Below are positions 25,211 to 34,100 of a DNA stretch of 49,479 bases, piece by piece (positions within the stretch are counted from its first letter, which is position 1; the number at the start of each line of letters is the position of its first letter). The stretch comes from Actinomycetes bacterium (GTDB taxonomy: Bacteria > Actinomycetota > Acidimicrobiia > Acidimicrobiales > Microtrichaceae). The notes beneath the pieces are model-generated. The model worked only from the letters and a program-made list of their open reading frames with translations, ran no database searches and was not told where the DNA came from. Location of the stretch: positions 1 to 49,479 of the forward strand of contig JAKOVA010000074.1 of the NCBI GenBank assembly GCA_029782335.1, written 5' to 3'. Made by a program: the position numbers and the translations under genes.

Positions 25211-26559
25211 CGCGCCGACTCGACGCAGTCGTTCCAGGCGCCGTCGATCAACTCGGGGAGGTCTCCGGCGACGAAGCCGACGGTTCTGCTCGACGTGATC
25301 GCAGCACAGCCGTGAAGATGCGCCGCCGCGGCGGCGGCATCGAACGCGTCCATCCCGCGGGCCAGGAGCGCGCCGACCATCCCGGCGAGCACATCGCCCG
25401 TTCCGGCGGTCGCGAGCCGTTGATCACCCGAGTTGACCAGAGCGACCCGACCCGACGGGTCGGCAACCACGGTCGTCGGCCCTTTGAGGAGCACCGTCGC
25501 GGATCGGGCGACGGCGAGGCGTCTCGCCGAATCGATTCGGTCCGCTGCGGGTGGGTGGCCCATGAGATACGTGAACTCCCCGTCGTGAGGGGTGAGGACG
25601 GTCCGACGCTGCGCCGGGAGCGGCCGGTCGTCATCCGCGAGGCACCAAAGGGCATCACCGTCCAACACCAGCGGCCTGCGACTCGCTGCTGCGAGTGCGA
25701 TCACCGCGTCGCGCGTCGCCGCTTCACGACCGAGGCCCGGGCCGACGACCAGCGCCCCGAAGCGATGGAGTTCATCAGCGACGACCCGATCCCAGCCGAC
25801 GAGGGGAAGCGGCTGGGAGACGACTTCGACCGGCGCTCGCGTCTCGTGGGCCCCCGGGGTGCTCAGACGCACGTACCCGGCACCGCATCGAGCCGACCCT
25901 CGAGCCGCGAGCACCGCCGCGCCACCCATTCCCGGCGAACCAGCGACCACCCACACCGCGTGGCGCCACTTGTGGTCGTCGGTGTGGGTCAGCGGCAACC
26001 GCCGCCCCACCGACACATCGGTGACGAGCCCGATATCGAGTGGCGCCGGAAGGCCGATGTCGACCACCTCGACCCGTCCCGAGTGACGTGGCCCGTCGGC
26101 GAGGAGCAGGCCCGGCTTCCACGCCGCGAACGTCACCGTCGACCTCGCGACGAACGGCCGACCGGCCGCGACCCCTGTCAGGCCGTCGATCCCCGAGGGG
26201 ATGTCGACGGCAAGCACCGGCGCGTCAGTTGCGGGAGCCGTGAACTCGCCACGAAACCCGGTGCCGAACGCGGCGTCGATCACCAGGTCCACCGCAGCGA
26301 GGTGCTGAGGCATCCGGTCGGCCTCGATGATCTCCACCCCCACTCCGCGACGAGCGAGCCGTTGAGCCGCGACACGACCGTCCGCCCCGTTGTTCCCGGG
26401 CCCGCACACCACCGCGACCCGGCGGCCGTACGCGCCGCCCAGCATGCGGAGAGCCGCTCGTTCCACGGCGGCCCCCGCCCGCGCCACGAGCACCTCGGTC
26501 GGCTCGGACGCCTCGGCGTCGATCCGTCGCATCTCCTGGGGTGTCACCACCGGTTCCAC
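25207..26559 (-). CDS. nnr: Bifunctional NAD(P)H-hydrate epimerase / ADP-dependent dehydratase
   Basis: This 450-residue protein fuses the YjeF_N epimerase (about 1-200; CGPGNNGADGRVAAQRL, then DAAFGTGFRG and VDIPSGIDG) to the ribokinase-like YjeF_C dehydratase (about 205-445; AAVLAARGSARCGAGYVRL, VVGPGLGR, LTPHDGEF, GTGDVLAGMVGA). Together they repair hydrated NADH and NADPH. The N-terminal half is somewhat short, but its key motifs are present. The start is GTG at 26559, 12 bp after acpS. It overlaps alr at its end. Confidence 0.95.
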   Translation of the reverse strand: MEPVVTPQEMRRIDAEASEPTEVLVARAGAAVERAALRMLGGAYGRRVAVVCGPGNNGADGRVAAQRLARRGVGVEIIEADRMPQHLAAVDLVIDAAFGTGFRGEFTAPATDAPVLAVDIPSGIDGLTGVAAGRPFVARSTVTFAAWKPGLLLADGPRHSGRVEVVDIGLPAPLDIGLVTDVSVGRRLPLTHTDDHKWRHAVWVVAGSPGMGGAAVLAARGSARCGAGYVRLSTPGAHETRAPVEVVSQPLPLVGWDRVVADELHRFGALVVGPGLGREAATRDAVIALAAASRRPLVLDGDALWCLADDDRPLPAQRRTVLTPHDGEFTYLMGHPPAADRIDSARRLAVARSATVLLKGPTTVVADPSGRVALVNSGDQRLATAGTGDVLAGMVGALLARGMDAFDAAAAAAHLHGCAAITSSRTVGFVAGDLPELIDGAWNDCVESAR

Positions 26560-26571
26560 CGGCGAAGTCTC

Positions 26572-26997
26572 TCAGTCCGAACGTCGATGAGCGACACCGC
26601 CACACGCGACGACGATCGCCGCGGCGACCCCACCGTCGTGGGACAGGCTGACCAGCCAGCGAGACGCGCCCGCATCGCTCGCTCGCTGCGACGCCTCCCC
26701 GTGCAGACGAATGCTCGGCGGCTCGTCTCCCCCACCGGTCACCTCGATGTCGCGGAGCGGCACCTCGAACACACCGAGGCCCAACGCCTTGAGCACCGCC
26801 TCCTTCGCAGCAAAGCGCGCCGCGAGCGACGACGTCCCACCCCGATCGGCGGCCGATCGCTCCGTCGCCGTGAAGACCCGCTGTGCGAAGCGTTCCGTGC
26901 GAACGATCGCCCGCTCGATCCGAGCGACCTCGACGACATCGATTCCAACGCCGACGACGCCACCAAGCGTCCGTAGCCCGTCGGGCGGATCGATCAC
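26572..26997 (-). CDS. acpS: Holo-[acyl-carrier-protein] synthase AcpS
   Basis: This protein has GVGIDVVEVARIE (metal-binding Asp in GID) and FAAKEAVLKALG (second acidic ligand), the two AcpS motifs. It attaches 4'-phosphopantetheine to acyl carrier protein. With the GTG at 26997 it has 141 residues, including a leader of about 15 residues (MIDPPDGLRTLGG) absent from most homologues. That GTG overlaps the stop of the GlmS-like gene (GTGA), the pattern used by most pairs here. GTG codons just before GVGID would give the usual length. Confidence 0.93.
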   Translation of the reverse strand: MIDPPDGLRTLGGVVGVGIDVVEVARIERAIVRTERFAQRVFTATERSAADRGGTSSLAARFAAKEAVLKALGLGVFEVPLRDIEVTGGGDEPPSIRLHGEASQRASDAGASRWLVSLSHDGGVAAAIVVACGGVAHRRSD

Positions 26998-29900
26998 GAC
27001 CGCCAGCGGTTAGCCAGATCCCAGATGGGTTCGCAAAGCAGATCCTCGACGGACTGCTCCGCGAGGAGATCTTCCCGGAACACGTCTTCGGTCTCGGTGA
27101 CATGGTCACGCAGCGCCTGGTAGCGGCGGCGGTAACCGGACAAGACCACCCTCGCGGAAGTCGCGGAAAGCCGGTCGGCCAGCCGAAGGTGCAGCAGGGT
27201 GAGGCCTGTCGTGACGCCGTCTTTGGTCTCGGGAACGATGAGGACGAGCCGGCCGTCGCTGCGACCGCGTGCCACCATCAACTCCTGTTCACGGGCGACG
27301 AGGTGCTTGGTACCCCGGAGGCGATGGTCTCGGTCGGTTCGGGAGGACAGGTTCGCAGCGAGGCCAGAGCGATCGACGACGACCACTGACGGCTGAGCCG
27401 ACTCCACGTCCTCGACGCGATAGCGGGTCGAGCCGACCACCGCCTCGATCGCCGGGTCCAGCGCCGCGAGGGACAACAAGGTTGCGTAGCTGAGGCGGTC
27501 TCTCGGCGCACCCGCCGCAATGGTGGCAACGACGAGTGGAACGTTGAGCAGCGACTCGTCGGAGCGACTGATGCCGACCGTGACGGTCTTCGCCTGGTGC
27601 TTGATGGCATCGACCGGCCGGGTCAACTCTTCGATCCCGGTGGTGAGCGCAGCGGTCAGGTCGTCGAGCACGACGCCCGGCGTCCCGACCTTGCCGAACT
27701 CCGCCTGGTAGGCGCCGAGGCCGCTCACGCCGGTGGCGTAGCGGAACAACGACGCCACCCGAACCGCCGTCGACGCCTCGAGGTGACCGTTGTAGGAGCC
27801 GGCGCGGAGCCCGTCGAGGAACGCCGCGGCGTGAGGTTGGAGGTCGCGTTGGATGTCACCGAGGTCCAACTCGGGCCCCGACGTCGCCGTGTCGAGCCGG
27901 TCGACCACCGACTCGATGACACCACGTGCCGCGCGCAGCGGGTTCGCCTGGGCATCGATCGCGAGCGCTGCCTCGTAGCCGAAGAGATGCCCCACCATCG
28001 CTGAAAGCACGAACGCGAGCCGTGGGTCCGTCTCGGGCACCGACACCACGTGGAGCGCGGCGCCGAACGGCCGATCACCGTCGGTCGCGATCACGATGGG
28101 CGCCGCCTTGTGCGCCCGGTAGATGGCAATCTCCTTGCCGACATCCGCTGCGGTCGAGCCGCTGAGGCCCGCAGCACACACGAGGATCAGGGGCTCGGAC
28201 GACAAGTCGATGTGCTTCTTGTCCTCGGTGGCGTCGCAGGCGATCGACTTGTAACACAGCTCGGAGAGCTTGATCCGAATCTCGCGAGCGGCAATCGAGT
28301 TGGGCCCATTGCCGACAATCGCCCAGTACCGACGGGCGGGAGCGAACCGTTGCGCCGCGACCGCGATGTCCTCACCCCGACCGAGGACCTCCCCCATCCG
28401 ATCGGGCAGCTCGCGCAGCGCACGCAGGAGCGACTGCTCCGACGGCTCCGCTGCGGTGACCGCCCCCGTCACGTGTTCCGCAATTGCATACGCGAGCAGC
28501 AGACCCGCCGCGATCTGCGCATAGAACGCCTTGGTCGACGCAACGCTCATCTCCACGTCGCGGCCGTCGGAGGTGTACAGGACGCCGTCGGAGCGATCGC
28601 ACAGGTCGCTGTTTCGGCGGTTCACCACCGCCACGACCACCGCTCCCCGTGCGCGCGCCAAGTCGACGGTGCGGTTCGTGTCGGTCGTGGTTCCCGACTG
28701 GCTGATCGCCACGACCAGCGTGTCGGACATGTCCCCGCGGAGCCCGAACCCAGACAGTTCGGTTGCCAAGCGGGCCTCGACGCGTACGTCGGTGGGCTCC
28801 AACAGTCGGCTCAGCGCCGCGACGAGCCCGTGGCCGGCCGCCGCTGCGGTGCCCTGTCCGATGACGACGACGTGGCGAATCCGCCCGGACCTCAATCCCG
28901 AGGTCACCGCTTCAGGGAGCGCCGTCGCACCGACCACGACCTGCAGGTTGCCGTCGGTCTCGACCAGCTTGCCCCGGAGCGTCTTGCGGAAACTCGCCGG
29001 AGCGTCGTTGATCTCCTTGAGGAGAAAGTGGGGGTACGTGCCGCGGTCGATGTCCCGGGTCGTGATCTCCGCAGCGCTGATCTCGGCGGGATCGACCGGG
29101 AGCGGAGTCCCGTCGTAGGAGCGGCGATCAACCGCCGTCGCATCGCCCGCCGACGCCGCATCGAGGACGACGAGCTGACCGCGGCTCCCCACCGCGTTGT
29201 CGGGGTCTGACGGGGTCTCGCCGTCGAGACGAAGGTAGCGGTCGGTCTCCTCAACCAGCCCGTAGGGTTCGCTGGCCACCAGGTACGCGTCCTCGGCGAA
29301 CCCGACGTAGAGGGCCTGGCCGCTGCCGCGCAGCGCGAGCAGCAACGTGGCGGGATCCTCGCCGCGGGCCGCCGCGATCGCGACAGATCCGTCGAGGGTT
29401 CGGACCGTCTCCCGGAACGCCTCCCGCGGCTCGAGGCCATCCCGGAGACGCCGGGCCATGATCGTCGGGATCACCTTCGCATCGGTGGTGATGGGCGGGG
29501 CGATGTGCAGCGCCTCCGAGGTGACGAGGTCCGCGAAGTTGTCGACGTCTCCGTTCAGCACCGCCGTGACGAACGGAGACGGATCCCGGCCGGCCTCTTC
29601 CGAGGACTGCGGGTGCGCGTTGGCATCGGAGATGATGCCGACCGAGGCCCATCGCGTGTGTCCCAACACGAGCGCTTCGGCAGTGTCGGCATCGAGGGCG
29701 TCGCGGAGCAGATCGTCGTTGCGGAGCGCGGCTCGCAACGCCGCCGTGTTGTCGCCGAGCTCACCGATCTCTGCCGCCGCCTTGTAGACGAACACCAGCG
29801 AATCCCCTGCGACCTGCACGGCGCCGGATCCGAACAACGGATCCCGACGCTCGTCGAGTCGAGCGCGAATGGACTGGTCGGCGACATCGAGAGCATGTCC

Positions 29901-30452
29901 CCGCACGACAACCTCGATGCCTGCCGAGTCGCGCCCACGCACCTCGAGGCGATCGAGAGCCGACAACGCCTGGTGGAGACTGAAGCCGGCCGCGAGCGCC
30001 GCGCGCCGACGGTCCGAGCCGATGAGCTCGAGCACCTCACGCACGGCGCGGAGCCGGTCGAAGCGCACCGCCCACAGCGCGTCCTTGAGCCGCGACAACT
30101 CTGCGTTCAGTCGCTCGAGTTCGCCAGGGTCCCGACGGTTCGACGGGTCGTCGAGCAACGCCTCGCAGCCGGTTACCGCATCGGAGATTTCCGCCGCGAG
30201 GGAGGCGATCCGCCCGGTATCGATCGGGTTCGCGGCCATCCCGACCAAACCCGGCATCCCACGCAGTTCACGATCGATGGCCGAAACCTCGTGGCCGGCA
30301 TCGTCGAGCGCCCCGCCGACGACGGCGACCAGTTCCGCCGGGGTTGCCGCCGCGAACCGATCCCGGACGGCAGTGAGACGCTGCAGCAGCGCCGCGGTTT
30401 CGACGTCGGGTCGTGTTGACGGTCGCCGCAGGACCGCGATGATGCCGCACAT
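26994..30452 (-). CDS. Giant GlmS-like glutamine-fructose-6-phosphate aminotransferase
   Basis: This 1152-residue protein is almost twice the usual 600-620 for GlmS. The glutaminase Cys is in place (MCGI, Cys2), but a helical insert of about 135 residues separates it from RGRDSAG (172-178; usually RGYDSAG, about residue 30). GHTRWASVG (264-272) and LNGDVDNF (299-306) follow. The linker YPHFLLKEI (473-481) introduces SIS1 (GQGTAAAAGHG 532-542, ISQSGTTTDT 583-592, STKAF 639-643) and SIS2 (GNGPNSIAAREIRIKLSEL 714-732, KKHIDL 745-750). QAKTVTVG (953-960) resembles the canonical C-terminal LAKSVTVE with its catalytic Lys, but about 190 further residues follow. It probably makes glucosamine-6-phosphate for the GlmM reaction next door, possibly with added regulation. 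It starts at ATG 30452, 65 bp after glmM. Confidence 0.87.
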   Translation of the reverse strand: MCGIIAVLRRPSTRPDVETAALLQRLTAVRDRFAAATPAELVAVVGGALDDAGHEVSAIDRELRGMPGLVGMAANPIDTGRIASLAAEISDAVTGCEALLDDPSNRRDPGELERLNAELSRLKDALWAVRFDRLRAVREVLELIGSDRRRAALAAGFSLHQALSALDRLEVRGRDSAGIEVVVRGHALDVADQSIRARLDERRDPLFGSGAVQVAGDSLVFVYKAAAEIGELGDNTAALRAALRNDDLLRDALDADTAEALVLGHTRWASVGIISDANAHPQSSEEAGRDPSPFVTAVLNGDVDNFADLVTSEALHIAPPITTDAKVIPTIMARRLRDGLEPREAFRETVRTLDGSVAIAAARGEDPATLLLALRGSGQALYVGFAEDAYLVASEPYGLVEETDRYLRLDGETPSDPDNAVGSRGQLVVLDAASAGDATAVDRRSYDGTPLPVDPAEISAAEITTRDIDRGTYPHFLLKEINDAPASFRKTLRGKLVETDGNLQVVVGATALPEAVTSGLRSGRIRHVVVIGQGTAAAAGHGLVAALSRLLEPTDVRVEARLATELSGFGLRGDMSDTLVVAISQSGTTTDTNRTVDLARARGAVVVAVVNRRNSDLCDRSDGVLYTSDGRDVEMSVASTKAFYAQIAAGLLLAYAIAEHVTGAVTAAEPSEQSLLRALRELPDRMGEVLGRGEDIAVAAQRFAPARRYWAIVGNGPNSIAAREIRIKLSELCYKSIACDATEDKKHIDLSSEPLILVCAAGLSGSTAADVGKEIAIYRAHKAAPIVIATDGDRPFGAALHVVSVPETDPRLAFVLSAMVGHLFGYEAALAIDAQANPLRAARGVIESVVDRLDTATSGPELDLGDIQRDLQPHAAAFLDGLRAGSYNGHLEASTAVRVASLFRYATGVSGLGAYQAEFGKVGTPGVVLDDLTAALTTGIEELTRPVDAIKHQAKTVTVGISRSDESLLNVPLVVATIAAGAPRDRLSYATLLSLAALDPAIEAVVGSTRYRVEDVESAQPSVVVVDRSGLAANLSSRTDRDHRLRGTKHLVAREQELMVARGRSDGRLVLIVPETKDGVTTGLTLLHLRLADRLSATSARVVLSGYRRRYQALRDHVTETEDVFREDLLAEQSVEDLLCEPIWDLANRWRS

Positions 30453-30517
30453 GATTCAGGCTCTTCCGGAGACGGGCGGAGGAACCACTATACGAAGGGC
30501 AGGAAAACGCTGTCCGT

Positions 30518-31849
30518 TCAGCGGTGCGCCGCCGCGACGGCATCGACAAGCTGCTCGGCCACCGAGACCGCAACCTGCGCATCGGTCGCCTCGACCATCA
30601 CTCGCACCATCGGCTCGGTTCCGCTCTGGCGCACCAGCACACGGCCCGAATCGCCGAGCTGTCTCGTCGCCGCATCGATCTCGTCGCGGACCCGCTCGAG
30701 CAGCGACGGGTCACGCTCGGCGAGGGTGACGTTTCGAAGCACCTGGGGCAGCCGGGTCATCGCCGAATCTGCGAGCGTGTCGAGTGGTGTTGCCGTACGG
30801 GTGAGGATGTCGGCGATCACCACCGCCCCGAGGACGCCGTCGCCGGTGGTCGCGAGATCGCGGAAGATGAGGTGGCCCGACTGCTCTCCTCCGAGCGACA
30901 GTCCCTCGCGGTCGATCGCTTCGAGCACGTGGCGGTCCCCGACCGGCGTCTCGACGACCACAATTCCCTCCGCTGCCATGGCCTTGCGGAACCCGAGGTT
31001 GGTCATCACCGTGACCGCGACGCCGTTGTTGCGCAATCGACCGCGCTCCTTGAGATCACGGGCCGCGATCGCGAGCAGTTGATCACCGTCGATGAGCCGA
31101 CCGGTGCGATCCACGGCGAGCACCCGATCGGCGTCGCCGTCGAACGCGAACCCCACGTCGGCGCCAGATTCGCGGACCGCGTCACAGAGTCCCTCCGGAT
31201 GCGTTGAACCGCACCCGTCGTTGATGTTCATCCCGTCGGGGGACGCGTTCAGCACCATGGTCGCGGCACCGAGTTCTGCGAACACCGCAGGTGCGACTTC
31301 CGATGCCGCGCCATTCGCGCAGTCCAAGACGACCGACAAACCCGAGAGGCGTCGCCCCTCGATTGCCGCTCGCAGGCGGCGCTGATCGTCCTCTAGCACC
31401 GAGGGGACCGGGCGGAGCACCCCGACCGCAGCCCCGGTCGGCACGCGGGCGTCGGGTTCCGACCACGGTTCATCGGAGATGGCTCGTTCGATCTGGTCCT
31501 GCGCCTCGTCGGACAGCTTGGTGCCGCCCGGCCCGAAGACCTTGATCCCGTTGTCCTCCGCCGGATTGTGCGAGGCGGAGATCATCACGCCCGCCACACC
31601 CTCGGCCGCCGCGAACGCCGCGACCGCCGGGGTCGGGACGACCCCGAGGAGCGCCACGTCGACCCCTTCGGCACAGATTCCGGCAGCGAGCGCCGCCTCG
31701 ATCAACTGACCCGAGTGCCGCGGGTCGCGCCCGACGGCGACGGTTGATCCGCCGACCACCCGTGCAACCGCGCGACCGACCTTGAGACACAGCTCCGGAG
31801 TCAGCGCCGCGTTCGCCCTGCCCCGAATGCCGTCTGTGCCGAAGCGCAT
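30518..31849 (-). CDS. glmM: Phosphoglucosamine mutase
   Basis: This 443-residue protein is GlmM: FGTDGIRGRAN at the start, active-site Ser in MISASHNPAEDNGIK, the metal loop DGDADR, GGEQSGHLI, and RQSGTEPMVRVM at the C-terminus for phosphate binding. It converts glucosamine-6-phosphate to glucosamine-1-phosphate for UDP-GlcNAc synthesis. It follows rpsI by 13 bp and precedes the GlmS-like gene, so the two steps are probably co-transcribed with rplM-rpsI. Confidence 0.97.
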   Translation of the reverse strand: MRFGTDGIRGRANAALTPELCLKVGRAVARVVGGSTVAVGRDPRHSGQLIEAALAAGICAEGVDVALLGVVPTPAVAAFAAAEGVAGVMISASHNPAEDNGIKVFGPGGTKLSDEAQDQIERAISDEPWSEPDARVPTGAAVGVLRPVPSVLEDDQRRLRAAIEGRRLSGLSVVLDCANGAASEVAPAVFAELGAATMVLNASPDGMNINDGCGSTHPEGLCDAVRESGADVGFAFDGDADRVLAVDRTGRLIDGDQLLAIAARDLKERGRLRNNGVAVTVMTNLGFRKAMAAEGIVVVETPVGDRHVLEAIDREGLSLGGEQSGHLIFRDLATTGDGVLGAVVIADILTRTATPLDTLADSAMTRLPQVLRNVTLAERDPSLLERVRDEIDAATRQLGDSGRVLVRQSGTEPMVRVMVEATDAQVAVSVAEQLVDAVAAAHR

Positions 31850-31862
31850 GACGGCAGGCAGG

Positions 31863-32255
31863 TCAGCGCTTGGAGTACTGCGGCGCCTTGCGGGCCTTCT
31901 TCAGGCCGTACTTCTTCGACTCCTTCTCGCGTGCGTCGCGGGTGAGGAATCCGGCCTTCTTCAGCGTGGGTCGCAGCTCTCCGTCGAGCGCCACGAGCGC
32001 TCGGGCGATACCCAGGCGCAGCGCGCCGGCCTGACCGGTCGGGCCACCACCATGAAGCGTCGCATCGATGTCGTACGCCTCGGTGAGCTCCGTCGCCGTC
32101 AGCGGCTCGGTGAGGATCATCCGATGCGTGTCGTTCGGGAAGTAGTTCTCGAGCGGGCGCTTGTTGACCGTGATCGTTCCGTTGCCGGGACGGACCCGGA
32201 CACGGGCGACGGCACGCTTGCGACGGCCGGTGGCTTGGACGAGCGGAAGAGGCAT
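31863..32255 (-). CDS. rpsI: 30S ribosomal protein S9
   Basis: This 130-residue protein is S9: [49 protein letters not shown] and the C-terminal tail [12 protein letters not shown] that reaches the P-site tRNA. It is cotranscribed behind rplM with a 16-bp gap and followed by glmM after 13 bp, an arrangement common in actinobacteria. Confidence 0.98.
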   Translation of the reverse strand: MPLPLVQATGRRKRAVARVRVRPGNGTITVNKRPLENYFPNDTHRMILTEPLTATELTEAYDIDATLHGGGPTGQAGALRLGIARALVALDGELRPTLKKAGFLTRDAREKESKKYGLKKARKAPQYSKR

Positions 32256-32271
32256 GAGTGAGACGACTCCG

Positions 32272-32727
32272 TTATGCGCTGGCGCGATCGCGTGCGTGGT
32301 CGAGAACGAGCGGGGAGGGCTGCTGGCCCTGGTGGGGATGGGTCGGACCCGCGTACACCTTCAGCTTTCGCAGCATCTGCCGGCCGAGTCGGTTCTTCGG
32401 CAGCATCCCGCGAATGGAACGGCGGACGGCTTCCTCCGGCTTCTCCGCGAGGAGCTGCGCGTAGGAGGTGCTGCGGAGACCGCCCGGGAAACCCGAGTGA
32501 CGATGGATCTGCTTGGCCTCGGCCTTCCCTGCGGTGAGCACGACCTTGTCGGCGTTGACGATGATCACGTGATCGCCGGTGTCGAGGTGTGGCGTGAAGG
32601 TCGGCTTGTGCTTGCCGCGCAGCACCCGAGCGACCTCGGTGGCGAGGCGACCCAAGACGAGCCCGTCCGCGTCGACAACGTGCCATCCACGCTCAATCTC
32701 TGCTGCCTTCGGTGTGTAGGTGCGCAC
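32272..32727 (-). CDS. rplM: 50S ribosomal protein L13
   Basis: This 151-residue protein is L13: [25 protein letters not shown] is compressed near the N-terminus, followed by [19 protein letters not shown] and [16 protein letters not shown]. It is an early-assembly protein of the 50S subunit. The start is GTG at 32727 with AGAGGG seven bases upstream. It begins the rplM-rpsI-glmM-glmS-like run; a candidate promoter and a short tandem repeat lie upstream. Confidence 0.97.
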   Translation of the reverse strand: MRTYTPKAAEIERGWHVVDADGLVLGRLATEVARVLRGKHKPTFTPHLDTGDHVIIVNADKVVLTAGKAEAKQIHRHSGFPGGLRSTSYAQLLAEKPEEAVRRSIRGMLPKNRLGRQMLRKLKVYAGPTHPHQGQQPSPLVLDHARDRASA

Positions 32728-32803
32728 GCGGGAACCCTCTGTGTGTCGAATCGTGGTGTTCGCGCCTGACGGGACCTCACAAGCGGCGCGAACGCAACGG
32801 ACA

Positions 32804-32833
32804 ACGTTACCGGTCTCGGGTTTTCACCAGCAA
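32804..32833 (-). promoter_or_regulatory. Candidate rplM promoter
   Basis: On the minus strand, TTGCTG (32833-32828), an 18-bp spacer and TAACGT (32809-32804) lie 77 bp before the rplM start. The TAACGTTG core recurs upstream of rplC. This is a pattern match only. Confidence 0.38.
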
Positions 32834-32844
32834 GCCGACGCCGA

Positions 32845-32899
32845 CACCGAACCGCCCCACACCAAACCGCCCCACACCGAACCGCCCCCCACACCGAAC
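32845..32899. repeat. Short tandem repeat, 15-bp unit, between truA and rplM
   Basis: Unit CACCGAACCGCCCCA occurs at 32845-32859, with one change at 32860-32874, with a 2-base C-tract expansion at 32875-32891, and as a partial copy at 32892-32899. It sits just upstream of the candidate rplM -35. A slippage-prone array that may vary between strains; no function is evident. Confidence 0.8.
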
Positions 32900-32963
32900 T
32901 CGGCAGCCTCCAGCCGGAATCTCGGCTCCACACTTCCGAGAATCACATCGGCCGTGTCCGCCG

Positions 32964-33737
32964 TCACGATTCGTAGCCGACTTCCCACAGGGTGAGGCCG
33001 TGCGGCGGGGCGACGGTCCGGACCCCTCCACGATCCCGAGACTCGAGGATGGAGCGGACCTCGCTCGCCTCGATCCGACCGCGGCCGACGTCGACGCACA
33101 GTCCCACGATCGACCGGACCATCTGGTGACAGAACGCGGTCGCCCGGATCTCGAAGCACCGTTCGTCCGGGCCGACCTCGGTCCAGGTCGCCTCGAGTAC
33201 CCGACGAATGGTCGACGCGGGCGTGGCTGCCGCGGACACAGGCTTGGGTGCCCGACAGAACGAGGCGAAGTCGTGGGTGCCGACCAGCACCTGCGCTGCT
33301 TCGTTCATCTCGGCGACATCCAACGTCGCTCCGAGGTGCCAGATGGTGAGCCGATCGAGTGGGTCGGCCGCAGCGGCGGTGCCGACCCGATAGCGGTAGT
33401 GCCGCCACTGGGCCGAGAACCGGGCATCGAAGTCATCACCGACGACCTCGGCCGAGCGCAATGCGATCGCTCCACCACTGAGCGCCGCGATCGATCGCTG
33501 GAGTCGCCGAACGTCGAGACGACCCGCTGGCGCGTCGAAGGAGATGACCTGACCGCGAGCGTGGACTCCCTTGTCGGTCCGTCCGGCGACGCTGATGCGC
33601 ACGGGCACGCCGAGGGCGCGGCGGAGATGATCTTCGAGAAACCCCCCGACCGTGCGGTGGGGATCGTTACGAGCGAAACCGTGGAAGCCGGAACCGTCGT
33701 ACGCGACGACCGCCCGGATACGTTCGGTGTCGTTCAG
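32964..33737 (-). CDS. truA: tRNA pseudouridine(38-40) synthase TruA, probable CTG start
   Basis: This 257-residue protein carries the catalytic Asp in GRTDKGVHARGQV, then FSAQWRHYRYRV, GTHDFASFCR and ATAFCHQMVRSIVG, all TruA. It makes pseudouridine in the tRNA anticodon arm. From GTG 33608 the product would lack the conserved N-terminal strand; reading further upstream in frame gives VVAYDGSGFHGF and RTVGGFLEDHLRRALG, which clearly belong. Between the in-frame stop at 33771-33773 and that strand there is no ATG, GTG or TTG. CTG at 33737 overlaps the rplQ stop as CTGA, mirroring the GTGA and ATGA joins used throughout, so it is the best start; ATC at 33719 is the weaker choice. Confidence 0.9.
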   Translation of the reverse strand: MNDTERIRAVVAYDGSGFHGFARNDPHRTVGGFLEDHLRRALGVPVRISVAGRTDKGVHARGQVISFDAPAGRLDVRRLQRSIAALSGGAIALRSAEVVGDDFDARFSAQWRHYRYRVGTAAAADPLDRLTIWHLGATLDVAEMNEAAQVLVGTHDFASFCRAPKPVSAAATPASTIRRVLEATWTEVGPDERCFEIRATAFCHQMVRSIVGLCVDVGRGRIEASEVRSILESRDRGGVRTVAPPHGLTLWEVGYES

Positions 33738-34090
33738 TCGACCAACTCGATACGAGCCATGGGGGCGTTGTCACCCTGGCGCGGACCCAACTTGAGGATG
33801 CGGGTGTAACCGCCGGGCCGGCTGGCGAAGCGCGGGCCGATGTCGTCCATCAACTTGGCGGCGATCTCCTGATCGCCCAGGTACGAAAGGATCTGGCGGT
33901 GGTTGTGCAGGCCACCCTTGCGAGCCTTGGTGATGACCTTCTCGGCGATCGGACGGAGCGCCTTTGCCTTCGCCTCGGTGGTCACGATCCCTTCGGCGGC
34001 GACGAGCGACGACACGAGGTTCGCCATCATCAGCCGCTGGTGGGAGGAACTCCCGCCGAATCGACGACCCTTCTTCGGTGTGCCTTGCAT
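33734..34090 (-). CDS. rplQ: 50S ribosomal protein L17
   Basis: This 118-residue protein is L17: GRRFGGSSSHQRLMMANLVSSL near the N-terminus, TTEAKAKALRPIAEKVIT in the middle and GGYTRILKLGPRQGDNAPMARIELVD at the end. It lies near the exit tunnel of the 50S subunit. It follows rpoA by 10 bp, the usual alpha-operon order, and its stop overlaps the apparent CTG start of truA. Confidence 0.98.
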   Translation of the reverse strand: MQGTPKKGRRFGGSSSHQRLMMANLVSSLVAAEGIVTTEAKAKALRPIAEKVITKARKGGLHNHRQILSYLGDQEIAAKLMDDIGPRFASRPGGYTRILKLGPRQGDNAPMARIELVD

Positions 34091-34100
34091 CGGGGGCCTC

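Noticed and set aside
32964-33608. truA starting at GTG 33608
   Set aside because: This would drop the conserved VVAYDGSGFHGF strand, which is intact upstream in the same frame.
33734-33773. Frameshift or pseudogene explanation for truA
   Set aside because: The frame is open and all motifs are intact; only the start codon is unusual.
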